Of a DNA stretch of 64,000 nt, positions 8,721-17,956 are shown in pieces; the stretch's first letter is position 1; every line of letters begins with the position of its first letter. The stretch is taken from assembly GCA_947259575.1 (NCBI GenBank), contig CAMYMU010000039.1, positions 1 through 64,000 of the forward strand, in the 5' to 3' direction. Origin of the DNA: an uncultured Ectothiorhodospiraceae bacterium. Its GTDB lineage: Bacteria; Pseudomonadota; Gammaproteobacteria; UBA6429; Thiohalophilaceae. Made by a program: the position numbers and the translations under genes. Under the pieces are notes generated by a model that saw only the letters and a program-made list of their open reading frames with translations, did no database searches and was not told the origin of the DNA.

Positions 8721-9689
8721 TTACTGAATCTTGGCTAAGTATTTGCTGATTACCTTGGCAGGTAGAGGGATATAACCATCCTTCAAAACCACTTCCTGTC
8801 CACGCTTGGACATCACCATCTTGATGAACTCACGCTCAAGTGGTGCTAAAGGTTTATTGGGTGCCTTGTTGACATAAACGTACAAGAAACGTGACAGTGG
8901 GTAAGTACCTTTCACAGCATTAGCTGAAGTAGCTTCAACGAACTTGCCGCCTTTCTTTGATAGTGGAACCGCTTTCACGCCAGAGGTCTTATATCCGATA
9001 CCTGAGTAACCGATACCGTTGATAGAGGTTGTAACCGACTGAACAACAGAAGCAGAACCAGGCTGCTCGTTTACATTGTTTTTGTAGTCGCCCTTACAAA
9101 GTGCTTTTTTCTTGAAGTAACCATATGTACCCGATACTGAGTTACGGCCATAAATCTGGATGTCACGGTTTTTCCATGCACCTGAAAGACCAAGGTCACC
9201 CCATTTGCTGATGTTCTTGCTACCACCACACTTGCGTGTAGAAGAGAAAATCGCATCTACATCTTTAATGGTCATGCCTTTAACGGGATTATCTTTATTG
9301 ACATAAACAGCCAGCGCATCAATAGCAACAGGAATTGCAGTTGGCTTATAGCCATATTTCTTTTCAAATGATGCAATTTCTTTAGACTTCATCTTGCGGC
9401 TCATAGGACCAAGATTTGAAGTTGACTCAGTTAATGCTGGTGGTGCAGTAGATGAACCTGCTGCCTGAATCTGAACATTTACATTTGGATAGATCTTTTT
9501 AAAGTCTTCAGCCCACAGGGTCATCAGGTTGGCGAGAGTATCTGAACCAACGCTGCTGATGTTACCTGATACGCCGCTCGCCTTTTTATAGGTTGGAGTC
9601 GCAGGATCAATGCCGGCAGCAGAAACTGAACCGGTGAATGCCAATACAGCTGAAATCGCTGTTGCAGTAATAAGTTGTTTGTAAAACAT
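8721..9689 (-). CDS. pstS: Phosphate-binding periplasmic protein PstS
   Basis: 322-residue solute-binding protein. A signal peptide ([20 protein letters not shown], cleavage near VSAA) precedes a type II periplasmic-binding fold with phosphate-contact motifs [22 protein letters not shown] and [12 protein letters not shown]. It resembles the PstS/SphX branch common in marine bacteria rather than E. coli PstS. It captures phosphate for PstCAB. A strong tandem Pho box lies 50-90 bp upstream and a terminator follows it, so it can be expressed as its own short message. Confidence 0.96.
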   Translation of the reverse strand: MFYKQLITATAISAVLAFTGSVSAAGIDPATPTYKKASGVSGNISSVGSDTLANLMTLWAEDFKKIYPNVNVQIQAAGSSTAPPALTESTSNLGPMSRKMKSKEIASFEKKYGYKPTAIPVAIDALAVYVNKDNPVKGMTIKDVDAIFSSTRKCGGSKNISKWGDLGLSGAWKNRDIQIYGRNSVSGTYGYFKKKALCKGDYKNNVNEQPGSASVVQSVTTSINGIGYSGIGYKTSGVKAVPLSKKGGKFVEATSANAVKGTYPLSRFLYVYVNKAPNKPLAPLEREFIKMVMSKRGQEVVLKDGYIPLPAKVISKYLAKIQ

Positions 9690-9739
9690 TTAGGTTGCCC
9701 CTTCAATAAGTAGTTTCGACGCAAGTATGCTACGTCTAT

Positions 9740-9779
9740 GTGACAAATATGTGATCCAAATGTGACAGTAGTATGACAG
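9740..9779 (-). promoter_or_regulatory. Tandem Pho box upstream of pstS
   Basis: The minus strand from 9779 reads CTGTCATACTACTGTCAC, matching PhoB half-site consensus at all 14 positions. A second, weaker unit GGATCACATATTTGTCAC begins exactly 22 bp later. Two boxes one double repeat apart are typical of strongly induced pst promoters. The first box lies only 8 bp beyond the phoR stop codon. Confidence 0.85.
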
Positions 9780-9786
9780 TCGAGCT

Positions 9787-11106
9787 CTATATGACCTGGC
9801 GGATATCACTTTTATGTGTGACTGCATCTTTATTGAAAATACAGCTAAATTCAGAACCACGACCGACCTCACTCTTAATTTTAAGTTTGGCCGAGTGCCG
9901 GTTAAGGGCATGTTTCACGATAGCCAGTCCCAATCCGGAGCCCCCGGTCTCACGCGATCGCGCGACGTCGACACGATAAAACCTTTCCGTTAAGCGCTTA
10001 ATATGATGAGAAGGTATACCGATTCCACTGTCGATAACCCTAAGCACCGCCCTGCCAGATTCATCTTCATACCACTTAATCGTAATATGCCCATTATCGG
10101 GTGTGTAATTGACTGCGTTGATCACCAGATTACTAAATGCACTATCCAGCTCCTTGGCATCACCATATAGAAAAAGCGTCTCATCTACATCCAGCTCAAT
10201 CACGTGGTTTCTTGGGCCGCTGACAACCTGCGCTTCTTCTTTTAGAGTCTGCAACATTTGAGGCACGGCTATAACTTCATGTTTTATTGGTTTTTGCTCA
10301 TTCTCGAGCTTTGACAGCAGCATTAGATCTTCAACCAGACGGTACATACGTTTAGATTGCTGCTGCATGAGCTTTATAGAACGCTGGGTTTGTTCATCCA
10401 TATTTAGATCATCGCCCGACATCGCTTCAAGAAAACCAGACATCACGGTCAAAGGTGTTCGCAGCTCATGGGAAATGTTCGCAATAAAGTCTCGACGAAT
10501 CTGCTCGACTCGTTCAAGCAAGGTCACATCACGTGCTGTTAACAGGCTTTGCTCATGCCCATAAGGGGTCACCTGAATCGCGATAGTTTTATTCGAGTCG
10601 CCGGGTGCAGGCATGCTAAGAATTTCATCCTGATCGGCACGTTGGTAAAAACTAAGAAATTCAGGGTTACGCACCAGGTTGGTAATACGCTGGCCAACAT
10701 CCTGAGGGTAATTCAAGTCCAGCATTTTAGCGCCAACATCGTTCCACCATTCAATCGTGCCGTTGGCTTGCATCACGACAACACCATCTGGCATGGCTTC
10801 TGTCGTTTCACGAAAGCGTGCTAACAGATTTACCAGCCGCCTTTGACGCTTTTTATTGCGCTTTTGTAAACGATAGATCTCGGTGAATAACTGCCCCCAT
10901 AAGCCTGCGGATGTTGGGGGTGAGTATTTTTTACCTTTGGCCAACCAACGATGTAAATGGCGAAGATTGATCAACGTCCAGCTTAAATAACCTGCCAGGC
11001 TAATACACAGAAATAAAAGAACATGATCAAAGACAAGCCCAACAACGATGGCTATAGTCAACAGGGCAACGAGTCGCCAGACTTCTGCGTTCCAGCTATT
11101 ATTCAA
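9787..11106 (-). CDS. phoR: Phosphate regulon sensor histidine kinase PhoR
   Basis: 439 residues, close to E. coli PhoR (431). Two N-terminal membrane helices (about 10-45) without a large periplasmic domain are followed by a PAS-like domain (about 100-190), the dimerisation/phosphoacceptor motif FIANISHELRTPLTV with His213, N-box NLVINAVNYTP, and G-boxes DSGIGIP and GGSGLGLAIVKH. It phosphorylates PhoB when phosphate is low, under restraint from PstSCAB-PhoU. It is read after phoB with a 95-bp gap and before pstS. Confidence 0.96.
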   Translation of the reverse strand: MNNSWNAEVWRLVALLTIAIVVGLVFDHVLLFLCISLAGYLSWTLINLRHLHRWLAKGKKYSPPTSAGLWGQLFTEIYRLQKRNKKRQRRLVNLLARFRETTEAMPDGVVVMQANGTIEWWNDVGAKMLDLNYPQDVGQRITNLVRNPEFLSFYQRADQDEILSMPAPGDSNKTIAIQVTPYGHEQSLLTARDVTLLERVEQIRRDFIANISHELRTPLTVMSGFLEAMSGDDLNMDEQTQRSIKLMQQQSKRMYRLVEDLMLLSKLENEQKPIKHEVIAVPQMLQTLKEEAQVVSGPRNHVIELDVDETLFLYGDAKELDSAFSNLVINAVNYTPDNGHITIKWYEDESGRAVLRVIDSGIGIPSHHIKRLTERFYRVDVARSRETGGSGLGLAIVKHALNRHSAKLKIKSEVGRGSEFSCIFNKDAVTHKSDIRQVI

Positions 11107-11201
11107 GGCTATCTATACCTTTGTATTGAAATCGGTATTGGAAAAGTGCGCGTCCGCTAACGCTGGACTGGGTAAATTCGTCCTGGGTAAATCTTCTGAG
11201 G

Positions 11202-11912
11202 TCAAACCTGCTCAGAAAAGCGGTAGCCTGCACCACGTACGGTCTGAATAAACTTGTCACAATCGTGCTCTTCAAGCGCACGGCGTAGACGACGTATATG
11301 GACATCAACAGTTCGCTCTTCAATATAAACATGATCACCCCAAACCTGATCCAGCAACTGGCTACGACTAAAGACCCGTTCGGCATGGGTCATGAAGAAG
11401 TGTAACAGACGAAACTCGGTTGGGCCCAGTTCTAAAGCCTGATTATTTACAGTTACCCGGTGTCCAACAGTATCCAGTTTGAGAATTCCGGCCTCTAGTA
11501 CGTCCCCATCTGTGTCCCCGATCGACCTGCGTAAAACTGCATTAATGCGGGCAATCAGTTCGCGGGTTGAAAATGGCTTGGTGACATAATCATCGGCACC
11601 CGCTTCCAGGCCCTTGATTTTGTTTTCTTCCTCGCCGCGTGCTGTCAGCATTATAATGGGCACGCGGTGGGTACGTTTCACCTGACGTAGTTTGTTCGCC
11701 AGATCGACTCCGCTAATCCCTGGCAACATCCAGTCAAGCAGTACCAGATCGGGCACGGTCTTGCTCATCAGATCCTGGGCCTGGCGAGCGTCCGCTGCTT
11801 CATGGACATTAAATCCAGCCTTTCCCAACGAGAAGTTCAGCATCTCACGGATCGCGGCCTCGTCCTCGACAACCAAAATATTTGGGTTTTCCTTTGACAT
11901 CATGTTATACAT
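11202..11912 (-). CDS. phoB: Phosphate regulon response regulator PhoB
   Basis: 236 residues with the ATG at 11912. Receiver domain with acidic pocket VVEDE, phosphoacceptor Asp60 (DLVLLDWMLPG), T (MLTARG) and K (YVTKPFS), then an OmpR-type winged helix (LGPTEFRLLHFFM...VDVHIRRLRRAL). The open frame extends 24 codons further upstream, but that part contains a Pho box and is the promoter, so the internal ATG is preferred. Autoregulation by PhoB is expected. It is the first gene of the phoBR-pst block. Confidence 0.96.
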   Translation of the reverse strand: MYNMMSKENPNILVVEDEAAIREMLNFSLGKAGFNVHEAADARQAQDLMSKTVPDLVLLDWMLPGISGVDLANKLRQVKRTHRVPIIMLTARGEEENKIKGLEAGADDYVTKPFSTRELIARINAVLRRSIGDTDGDVLEAGILKLDTVGHRVTVNNQALELGPTEFRLLHFFMTHAERVFSRSQLLDQVWGDHVYIEERTVDVHIRRLRRALEEHDCDKFIQTVRGAGYRFSEQV

Positions 11913-11958
11913 AGTTTGCTCGTTTCCATTGAAAACAAGCCAATTACACGTCAATATT

Positions 11959-11976
11959 GTTACAGGTTCATGACAG
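11959..11976 (-). promoter_or_regulatory. Pho box upstream of phoB
   Basis: The minus strand reads CTGTCATGAACCTGTAAC: half sites CTGTCAT and CTGTAAC, both full matches to the PhoB consensus with an 11-bp period. It is 47 bp from the phoB start. A further TGTCAT lies 8 bp upstream. Confidence 0.75.
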
Positions 11977-12095
11977 TATGACACAGTATTTCAGACCAAT
12001 TGCCTTAATCTTGTGACCTGGCTGACAAGAAATACTGCCTAAATCTGATAGTATCAGCCAGCTATATAATAAGTATAAACCAGGAATATTAGGAT

Positions 12096-12770
12096 ATGAG
12101 ACACCGCCAAAGCCTATTAATCGCACTAAGCCTAATCTGCTTGTTGCCGCTCCAGGCCTATGCTGCCAGCAAATATGTGAGCGATCACTTAGTCATCACT
12201 ATGCGCTCTGGACAGGGTAATCAGTTTGAAATCATCAAAACCTTGGTCAGCGGAACTAAGCTTGAGATTCTGGAAGAGACCGATACGGGCTATACCATGG
12301 TGCGTCTAGAAGATGGCACAGAAGGCTGGGTACGGACCCAGTATTTGGCTGATGAACCAATCGCAGCCGATAAACTGACCCGAGCTGAAGCTAGACTGGC
12401 CAAAACTAAAGAAGAAAATAAGCTACTTAGAACCGAGCTTGGCTCACTGAAAAAATCCAAAGGCAAACTTGACGCCGAACATTCTAAATTACAAAGCGAA
12501 CACAAAACAGCCAGTCAGGAACTGACCCACCTCAACGAAGTTGCGGCTCGCCCCAAACAACTCGAGAGTGAAAATAAGCAACTGCGCCAGGACTACGAAG
12601 AGATCAGTACCAAGCTAGCCGTTATCAATCAGGAAAATCAGGTCCTAAAAGATCGTTCGCAACGTCACTGGTTTATCACCGGTGCAGGTGTACTCATCAT
12701 TGGTATGATCATAGGTCTGGTGATTCCCAAGTTCCGCTTCCAGAAAAAGGATGGCTGGGGATCATATTAA
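12096..12770 (+). CDS. SH3-domain membrane protein of the YgiM family (TIGR04211)
   Basis: 224 residues. A signal peptide (QAYAAS cleavage) leads a bacterial SH3 domain (about 28-90; MRSGQGNQFEIIKTL, GWVRTQYLADEP), then a coiled coil of about 80 residues and a C-terminal membrane helix (ITGAGVLIIGMIIGLVIP) with a basic tail. This is the layout of E. coli YgiM, a periplasmic protein anchored in the inner membrane. It is transcribed divergently from phoB with AGGA before its ATG. SH3b domains often bind peptidoglycan; the exact role is unknown. Confidence 0.85.
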   Translation: MRHRQSLLIALSLICLLPLQAYAASKYVSDHLVITMRSGQGNQFEIIKTLVSGTKLEILEETDTGYTMVRLEDGTEGWVRTQYLADEPIAADKLTRAEARLAKTKEENKLLRTELGSLKKSKGKLDAEHSKLQSEHKTASQELTHLNEVAARPKQLESENKQLRQDYEEISTKLAVINQENQVLKDRSQRHWFITGAGVLIIGMIIGLVIPKFRFQKKDGWGSY

Positions 12771-12831
12771 TTCTGATTCGACAAAAACTGTTCGCAGCCC
12801 AACTATTACATGAGTTCACTAAAAGCTAGTT

Positions 12832-13650
12832 TTATAGATTCGGCTTAGTGGCCAGCTTGAAATCTGGCGCATGTGTTAGATAAATGCTCACCCAAACTGC
12901 AACGGTGAAATAAAGCGACATCCAGGGAATTTCTTCAGCCCAAACATTCCAATCGTAACTAACGACATAACTCTGTGCTGAATCGAGTATTCCCTGGCTA
13001 AATGTCAAATATTGAGCACCGAGTGCGATATCTTCCTGCCAACGCGCCCAGTACATTGGTACATCAACAGTAACCATGAATAACAAGTAACCCGTGCAAA
13101 AGACAATCATGGCATTAAGAAAATATCGATGTCGACCTGAAACGTTTGGCCTCAGTGCAATAAAGCTCATAATTAACAGTGCACCTGCGATCGCCCATAA
13201 CGATTCTTCGATCACGCCACCTAAATAGTGCGTACTAATAACCGCATACCAGGAAAAACCCTCAGCAATAACAATAATGATAATAAGCGCGATTGAAATA
13301 CGTAACGAAAATTGATTGTTAACACCCCGTCCTGCTTCGCGCAGTAAAATAACACATTGTAAAATGAAACTAAGTTCAGCAATGGTAGCGACAGTACGGC
13401 CAACAAGCATTGTTGATAGCCACGAGTCGACGAGACAAATTCGTTCTAAGTCAATCCGTGGGAGAAAGGATCGAAAGGCACAACCAAATACGTAAATCCC
13501 CGATAGCCAAAGTATAATTCTCCGTCCTAAATAAATATCCGGGTTCATTGCAGGTTTGCGCTTTGCAAATAATATAGCTGAATAGAACCAGGCACCAATA
13601 TTCAATATCGACAGAATACTGATAGATAGCCACCATATTTTCACAGCCAT
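12832..13650 (-). CDS. Multi-pass membrane protein of unknown function
   Basis: 272 residues with about seven predicted membrane helices and short loops; no enzyme motif that I recognise. Conserved-looking polar features lie in helices and loops (CAFRSFLPRIDLERICL, VGRTVATIAELSFILQC, DVPMYWARWQED), so it may be an enzyme or receptor-like membrane protein rather than a transporter. The ATG at 13650 is preferred over one 27 bp upstream because GGAAGGA precedes it. It is convergent with the YgiM-like gene. No Pho box was seen before it, although its neighbours are Pho-linked. Confidence 0.75.
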   Translation of the reverse strand: MAVKIWWLSISILSILNIGAWFYSAILFAKRKPAMNPDIYLGRRIILWLSGIYVFGCAFRSFLPRIDLERICLVDSWLSTMLVGRTVATIAELSFILQCVILLREAGRGVNNQFSLRISIALIIIIVIAEGFSWYAVISTHYLGGVIEESLWAIAGALLIMSFIALRPNVSGRHRYFLNAMIVFCTGYLLFMVTVDVPMYWARWQEDIALGAQYLTFSQGILDSAQSYVVSYDWNVWAEEIPWMSLYFTVAVWVSIYLTHAPDFKLATKPNL

Positions 13651-13758
13651 TCTTTTCCTTCCATGCATTAATTTCAAATTAATTTAATTATAGGAAACTT
13701 AACCTAGATCCTTATTGATTGTATTATATTTTTACTTTCACTCGATTAAGGCTGCTCA

Positions 13759-13776
13759 GTGTAATAAATATGTAAT
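13759..13776 (+). promoter_or_regulatory. Weak Pho-box-like repeat
   Basis: GTGTAATAAATATGTAAT contains two TGTAAT units 11 bp apart, 52 bp upstream of the lipoprotein start. Each half matches the PhoB consensus at five or six of seven positions. The region is AT-rich, so chance is a real alternative. Confidence 0.3.
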
Positions 13777-13827
13777 GTTGATCGAATACTTTTACATATC
13801 ACGCTCACAATAATATTGAGGAATACC

Positions 13828-14373
13828 ATGTTACATCTCAAAAATATATTTAAGACCAGCCTTGTCCTTATATTGGCCGCCTATCTTGCAGGCTGTGCGA
13901 CAAACTCCGATACAAGCACCTCTTCTAAAAGCAAGATGGAAATCTATGAAGTACATCACGATGGTCGCATCCATGTTTTCTATGATCGTAAACTTTACAA
14001 AGAATTCTTGACGCTTGGTGAAACCCCATATCGTCTAACTCGAATTGGTGCAGGCCCGAATGGTGAAACTATTGTCTTTGGCTTAACTAAGAAAGACAAA
14101 AAAATGAAAAAACCTGTCACAGCAATCGAATTGTATGACGGTAAAATAAAGCAGGATGCTGTTTATGCTGAAATGCGCAAGCATAATCGAATCTATGTAT
14201 TCAATAGTTTTAAAGATATGGGACCCGTTCGTTCCTTTGGACACCCCAATTACATGTTTAGTCAAATTGGTGCTGGCCCAAAGGGTGAAACCGTTGTCTT
14301 TGTCCTGAACAAGAAAAACAAAAAGAAACGGCCTGATTCATTAATTGCGGAATACAAAAAACACAATTCTTAA
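13828..14373 (+). CDS. Lipoprotein with an internally duplicated domain
   Basis: 181 residues. A lipoprotein signal ends in the lipobox YLAGC (Cys23). The mature part has two copies of a roughly 65-residue unit sharing the pattern R-I-x-VF, a turn, then IGAGP-x-GET-(I/V)VF-x-L-x-KK: once as RIGAGPNGETIVFGLTKK and again as QIGAGPKGETVVFVLNKK. The ATG at 13828 has GAGGA five bases upstream; an in-frame TTG 12 bp earlier is less likely. A strong terminator follows. No function is recognised; a small beta-sheet lipoprotein is likely. Confidence 0.8.
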   Translation: MLHLKNIFKTSLVLILAAYLAGCATNSDTSTSSKSKMEIYEVHHDGRIHVFYDRKLYKEFLTLGETPYRLTRIGAGPNGETIVFGLTKKDKKMKKPVTAIELYDGKIKQDAVYAEMRKHNRIYVFNSFKDMGPVRSFGHPNYMFSQIGAGPKGETVVFVLNKKNKKKRPDSLIAEYKKHNS

Positions 14374-14394
14374 AACAGGTTGAGTGCTGCCGCT

Positions 14395-14432
14395 AAGGGT
14401 TAGAGTATAAACAATACTCTAACCCTTTTTTT
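14395..14432 (+). terminator. Rho-independent terminator
   Basis: A perfect 14-bp stem, AAGGGTTAGAGTAT (14395-14408) with ATACTCTAACCCTT (14414-14427), has a 5-nt loop and is followed by a T-run to 14432. It closes the lipoprotein transcript and isolates the next gene. Confidence 0.9.
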
Positions 14433-14477
14433 ATTCGAGATGACAGCATGCTGAACCATTTTTAATCGTAAATTACT

Positions 14478-15371
14478 ATGTCTGAAAACTCAGCTATCAA
14501 ATACCAAACACTATTCGAGCAGTTAAACTTTCTATTCACGAATCGACTTCCACGCCGCTATGCCACTTTATTTATGGGCTGGTTTAGCAAACTGGAGAAT
14601 CCAATAATAAGCAAGATTTCAATTTGGGTTTGGCAACTTTTTTCGAAGGAACTAGATTTATCTGAGGCAAAAACAACCAACTTCAGCAGTCTCCATGATT
14701 GTTTCATTCGTCAGCTCAAGCCTGACGCACGTAGCATTGATTCGGACCCCAGGGTCATAATTAGCCCTTGTGATGCAATTGTAGGTTCGCATGGCCAGGT
14801 AAACGGCACTGAGTTATTTCAAACAAAAGGTTTTCCCTATACCTTGATGGAGTTGTTTGGAAATAATGAGCTGGTCGAGCGCTACCGAGACGGGCTGTAC
14901 ATTACACTAAGACTTAAAGCTACTATGTATCACCGCTTTCATGCACCAACAGCATGCCAGGTAAAGAAAGTCAATTACATATCCGGTGATACCTGGAATG
15001 TTAATCCCATCGCGCTTAAACGGATTGAGAAACTTTATTGTAAAAATGAACGAGCAGTAATCGATTTAACAATCACGAAACCTGATCACCATATTACCCT
15101 GGTTCCAGTGGCCGCTATTCTGGTCGCCGGCATCAAATTACACTGTCTGCCAAATGTCCTCGATCTCCGATACAAAGGACCGAATCACCTGAAATGCCAG
15201 GCTGATTTAAAAAAAGGCGATGAAATGGGTTATTTTCAACATGGTTCGACAATTATTGTATTTGCCAATAGCAAATTTAGTATTGATAGCAATATTCATG
15301 AAGGCGACACCATCCGAATGGGCCAGGCACTCTTACATATGCAAGAGGAAACCACCAAGTCATTAAACTGA
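14478..15371 (+). CDS. psd: Phosphatidylserine decarboxylase family protein
   Basis: 297 residues. It contains the pyruvoyl-forming self-cleavage motif GST in YFQHGSTIIVFA near residue 258, and the substrate-region motif RYRDGLYITLRLKATMYHR matches (L/I)xPxDYHR-like segments of PSD. Family members decarboxylate phosphatidylserine to phosphatidylethanolamine, or act on related serine lipids, at the inner membrane. It starts 45 bp after a strong terminator. Sited among lipid and Pho-linked genes, it may be a second, specialised PSD with another serine-lipid substrate; that is inference, since the genome's other psd is not visible. Confidence 0.82.
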   Translation: MSENSAIKYQTLFEQLNFLFTNRLPRRYATLFMGWFSKLENPIISKISIWVWQLFSKELDLSEAKTTNFSSLHDCFIRQLKPDARSIDSDPRVIISPCDAIVGSHGQVNGTELFQTKGFPYTLMELFGNNELVERYRDGLYITLRLKATMYHRFHAPTACQVKKVNYISGDTWNVNPIALKRIEKLYCKNERAVIDLTITKPDHHITLVPVAAILVAGIKLHCLPNVLDLRYKGPNHLKCQADLKKGDEMGYFQHGSTIIVFANSKFSIDSNIHEGDTIRMGQALLHMQEETTKSLN

Positions 15372-15412
15372 AATATAAAAGTATTTATTTAATTGCAGGT
15401 TTTTTAACATTA

Positions 15413-15430
15413 CTGACACATTGATGACAT
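15413..15430 (+). promoter_or_regulatory. Weak Pho-box-like repeat
   Basis: CTGACACATTGATGACAT has half sites matching the PhoB consensus at six and five of seven positions. A further CTGACAC lies at 15445-15451, one base off the 11-bp phase. It is 48 bp upstream of the Mpo1-like gene. Confidence 0.3.
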
Positions 15431-15477
15431 AAAACTAATAACGTCTGACACGATATATTTTAAGGAACTACTTTATT

Positions 15478-16080
15478 ATGAAATTTCTCGAAGAATTAAA
15501 AGAGCAGCGATGGGACGACCACCGTTATTACCATCACAGTCGCATTAACCAGACTCTACACTTGATTAGTGCTATGAGTTTTCTTGGCGCCTATGCCTTA
15601 ATTTTTGTTAATCCAGTGATGGCAGCTTTCCTGGGCTGGATCGTGGCGATGGTCACACGCCAAATTGGTCACTTCTTTTTTGAGCCGAAAGGTTATGATG
15701 AAGTTAATCAGGCAACACATGAACACAAGGAAAACATTAAAGTCGGTTACAATTTAAACCGAAAGATTGTATTGCTTACGATATGGGGGTTGTCTCCACT
15801 GGTGTTATATTTGCATCCAAGCCTGTTTGGCCTATTCACTCCATATGTCGGTACTGAGGGTTATCTACACAACCTGAGTATCATTTGGTTATTCATAGGA
15901 GCAGGTGCTTTGATATTCAGGACAGTACATCTATTCTTCATATATGATGTAACTGCTGGATTAGTATGGTTTACAAAAATCCTGACTGATCCCTTCCATG
16001 ACATCAAGATTTATCACAAATCACCATTCTATCTTTTAAAAGGTGAGCTGATGGATCCCATGCACCACGTTGAATCCTGA
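15478..16080 (+). CDS. Mpo1/DUF962-like integral membrane protein
   Basis: 200 residues, four to five membrane helices. The pattern N-x3-H (INQTLHLISA) followed by a helix and IGHFFFEPKGY resembles DUF962 proteins, whose yeast member Mpo1 is an iron-dependent dioxygenase for 2-hydroxy fatty acids. Extra His-rich patches (DDHRYYHHSR, ATHEHKE, IYHKSPFY) could bind metal. AAGGA precedes the ATG. It lies between the PSD-like gene and the convergent aminotransferase. The family link is by motif only; a fatty-acid or lipid-modifying role is plausible. Confidence 0.6.
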   Translation: MKFLEELKEQRWDDHRYYHHSRINQTLHLISAMSFLGAYALIFVNPVMAAFLGWIVAMVTRQIGHFFFEPKGYDEVNQATHEHKENIKVGYNLNRKIVLLTIWGLSPLVLYLHPSLFGLFTPYVGTEGYLHNLSIIWLFIGAGALIFRTVHLFFIYDVTAGLVWFTKILTDPFHDIKIYHKSPFYLLKGELMDPMHHVES

Positions 16081-16091
16081 GAAAAGCTAAC

Positions 16092-16120
16092 TACCCTTCT
16101 GCCGCAACAGCAGAAGGGTA
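16092..16120. terminator. Hairpin between convergent genes
   Basis: The stem TACCCTTCTGC (16092-16102) pairs with GCAGAAGGGTA (16110-16120) around a 7-nt loop. It sits between the stops of the Mpo1-like gene and the aminotransferase. The T-tails are weak on both sides, so a shared bidirectional terminator is likely but not certain. Confidence 0.65.
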
Positions 16121-16126
16121 ATTAGA

Positions 16127-17779
16127 TTATTTAAATACTGCCCCCACGAGTTCACGAAAAACCTGCTTCTTAATAGACTTGTTAGTCAAACTAATATCAG
16201 TCCACCACCAACCATCGGCCTTCATTGCAGTCGCAGCTGAAATAAATCTTTCCATAACAGCCTGATAATCTTCATCACTAAAATTATGACTCATGATAAT
16301 TCGACCAGTACCTACCCAGCTAATTGCGAGACCTTTTGCTCGTAAATAATACTGGAACATCCAGTTATAGCGGCCCGGGCTCGTATAAGTGATTGTCCAA
16401 ACAGATGACATATGACTAACTTTGACAGGTAGCTCAGCTTGAATTAAACGATTATTGAGTTCTGTAACGCGATCATTCCATACTTTTTCATTGTTTGCGT
16501 AGTTCTGACGTATTTCATTCGTATCAATTCTCTGTAAAAACTCATTCATCGTTGCCATAACATAGGGGTGTGAGTTAAACGTTCCGCGCGCAAAACAGAT
16601 ACGGGTTGGTCGATCCTCACGATAGCGTTTCATTAACTTATGTTTACCGCAAACGACACCAACTGGTAGTCCACCACCAAGCGTCTTTCCATAGGTAACC
16701 ATGTCTGCTTTTACATTGAAGTATTCCTGAGAGCCGCCATAAGCCAGCCTGAAGCCCATAAAGACATCATCGATTATAAAAACAATACCACGCTCATTGC
16801 ATACCTGTTTGAGCTCCTGTAACCAGGACGAGTAAGCGTCGCGATCATAATCTGCACTGCGGTCACTAGCAATCAACATCGCATCAGCGGGTGCATTCCC
16901 ATTGGGATGCAAGGCCTGTAACGGGTTCACCAATACACATGCAATATCTTTACGTGTGCGCAATACCTTGAGCGTGTCTGCATCCATGTCCTTCAGGGTA
17001 TATACATCATTGGTTTTACGATCATTGCCTATTCCAGGCTGAACACCATCCCACCAGCCATGATACGACCCGCAAAAGCGGACCAGATATGTCTTACCAG
17101 TATGGTAACGGGCCAGACGTACTGCCTGCATAACAGCCTCGGTGCCAGACATATGAAATGAGACCTCATCCAGGCCTGATATCGTCTTTAGTCGTTTAGC
17201 ATTATCTGCGATAATGGGATGGTAGGGACCAAGCACTGGTCCCAGCTCCTTGACGCGTTCACTGCCTTTCTCAAGGCACTCTTTATAAAAATCATATCCA
17301 AAAACATTCACACCATAAGAGCCTGTCAGGTCATAAGACCAGTTGCCATCCAGATCCTTCACTTGCGTGCCGGTGGACTCTTCGACCAGCGTACCAAGCT
17401 TGAAGTTATCTCGAATATAATTTCGATACTGAAATGGGACACGATAGGCATTGGTAAATAACACATCAGAAATGCTACTTTCAAGTTCCTCACTCATGGC
17501 GACAGATTTAGGAGATTTTTTTGCAAATAGGTCTTTTAAGCGTATGAAACCATTATATCTTTGCTGAATTACATTATCTGGTGCGCCATCACTACTGAAA
17601 AACTGATCTTCTCTATATTCGTAGAAAGGAATCAATTTGGCGATCCGGCGAGACATCTTTGAATGACCTCGCAGCGATGGATGTTTAGCCCTGGATAACC
17701 GCAGTCGAACTTGTACCTTTCGAAGCACAAACAGTCCAACGATAGAATAAATTACATAAAGCCCTAAACTCGTTTCCAT
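16127..17779 (-). CDS. Membrane-anchored class III aminotransferase (glutamate-1-semialdehyde aminomutase-like)
   Basis: 550 residues. An N-terminal hydrophobic helix (about 5-20) and a basic stretch precede a PLP fold-type I domain. Motifs are HMSGTEAVMQAVRLAR (phosphate cup), FCGSYHGWWDG, FIIDDVFMGFRLAYGG (PLP-ring Asp) and the Schiff-base lysine in VTYGKTLGGGLPVG. It is about 120 residues longer than HemL at the N-terminus and is not a haem gene by context. The closest style is the amino-transferring domains of lipopeptide and polyketide enzymes. The membrane anchor, a Pho box 84 bp upstream and the neighbouring PSD-like gene suggest aminolipid synthesis; the substrate is unknown. Confidence 0.82.
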   Translation of the reverse strand: METSLGLYVIYSIVGLFVLRKVQVRLRLSRAKHPSLRGHSKMSRRIAKLIPFYEYREDQFFSSDGAPDNVIQQRYNGFIRLKDLFAKKSPKSVAMSEELESSISDVLFTNAYRVPFQYRNYIRDNFKLGTLVEESTGTQVKDLDGNWSYDLTGSYGVNVFGYDFYKECLEKGSERVKELGPVLGPYHPIIADNAKRLKTISGLDEVSFHMSGTEAVMQAVRLARYHTGKTYLVRFCGSYHGWWDGVQPGIGNDRKTNDVYTLKDMDADTLKVLRTRKDIACVLVNPLQALHPNGNAPADAMLIASDRSADYDRDAYSSWLQELKQVCNERGIVFIIDDVFMGFRLAYGGSQEYFNVKADMVTYGKTLGGGLPVGVVCGKHKLMKRYREDRPTRICFARGTFNSHPYVMATMNEFLQRIDTNEIRQNYANNEKVWNDRVTELNNRLIQAELPVKVSHMSSVWTITYTSPGRYNWMFQYYLRAKGLAISWVGTGRIIMSHNFSDEDYQAVMERFISAATAMKADGWWWTDISLTNKSIKKQVFRELVGAVFK

Positions 17780-17862
17780 TTATATTCCTTGCTACAAACC
17801 TAATACGACAAGGTTGTCATATTTCATTAATCTATATACTACGTACCTTAAAACATATATTT

Positions 17863-17880
17863 ATGAAATATTTGTTACAG
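17863..17880 (-). promoter_or_regulatory. Pho box upstream of the aminotransferase
   Basis: The minus strand reads CTGTAACAAATATTTCAT: the first half site is a full match to CTGT(A/C)A(C/T), the second matches at five of seven, with the 11-bp period. It lies 84 bp upstream of the start codon, similar to the porin arrangement. Confidence 0.5.
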
Positions 17881-17956
17881 TATTGCTTTTGCAGTATGCG
17901 ATACACTAAAGATGATGTGATACTTTGCAGGGAAATCAATCCAAGGACTTGGGAAA

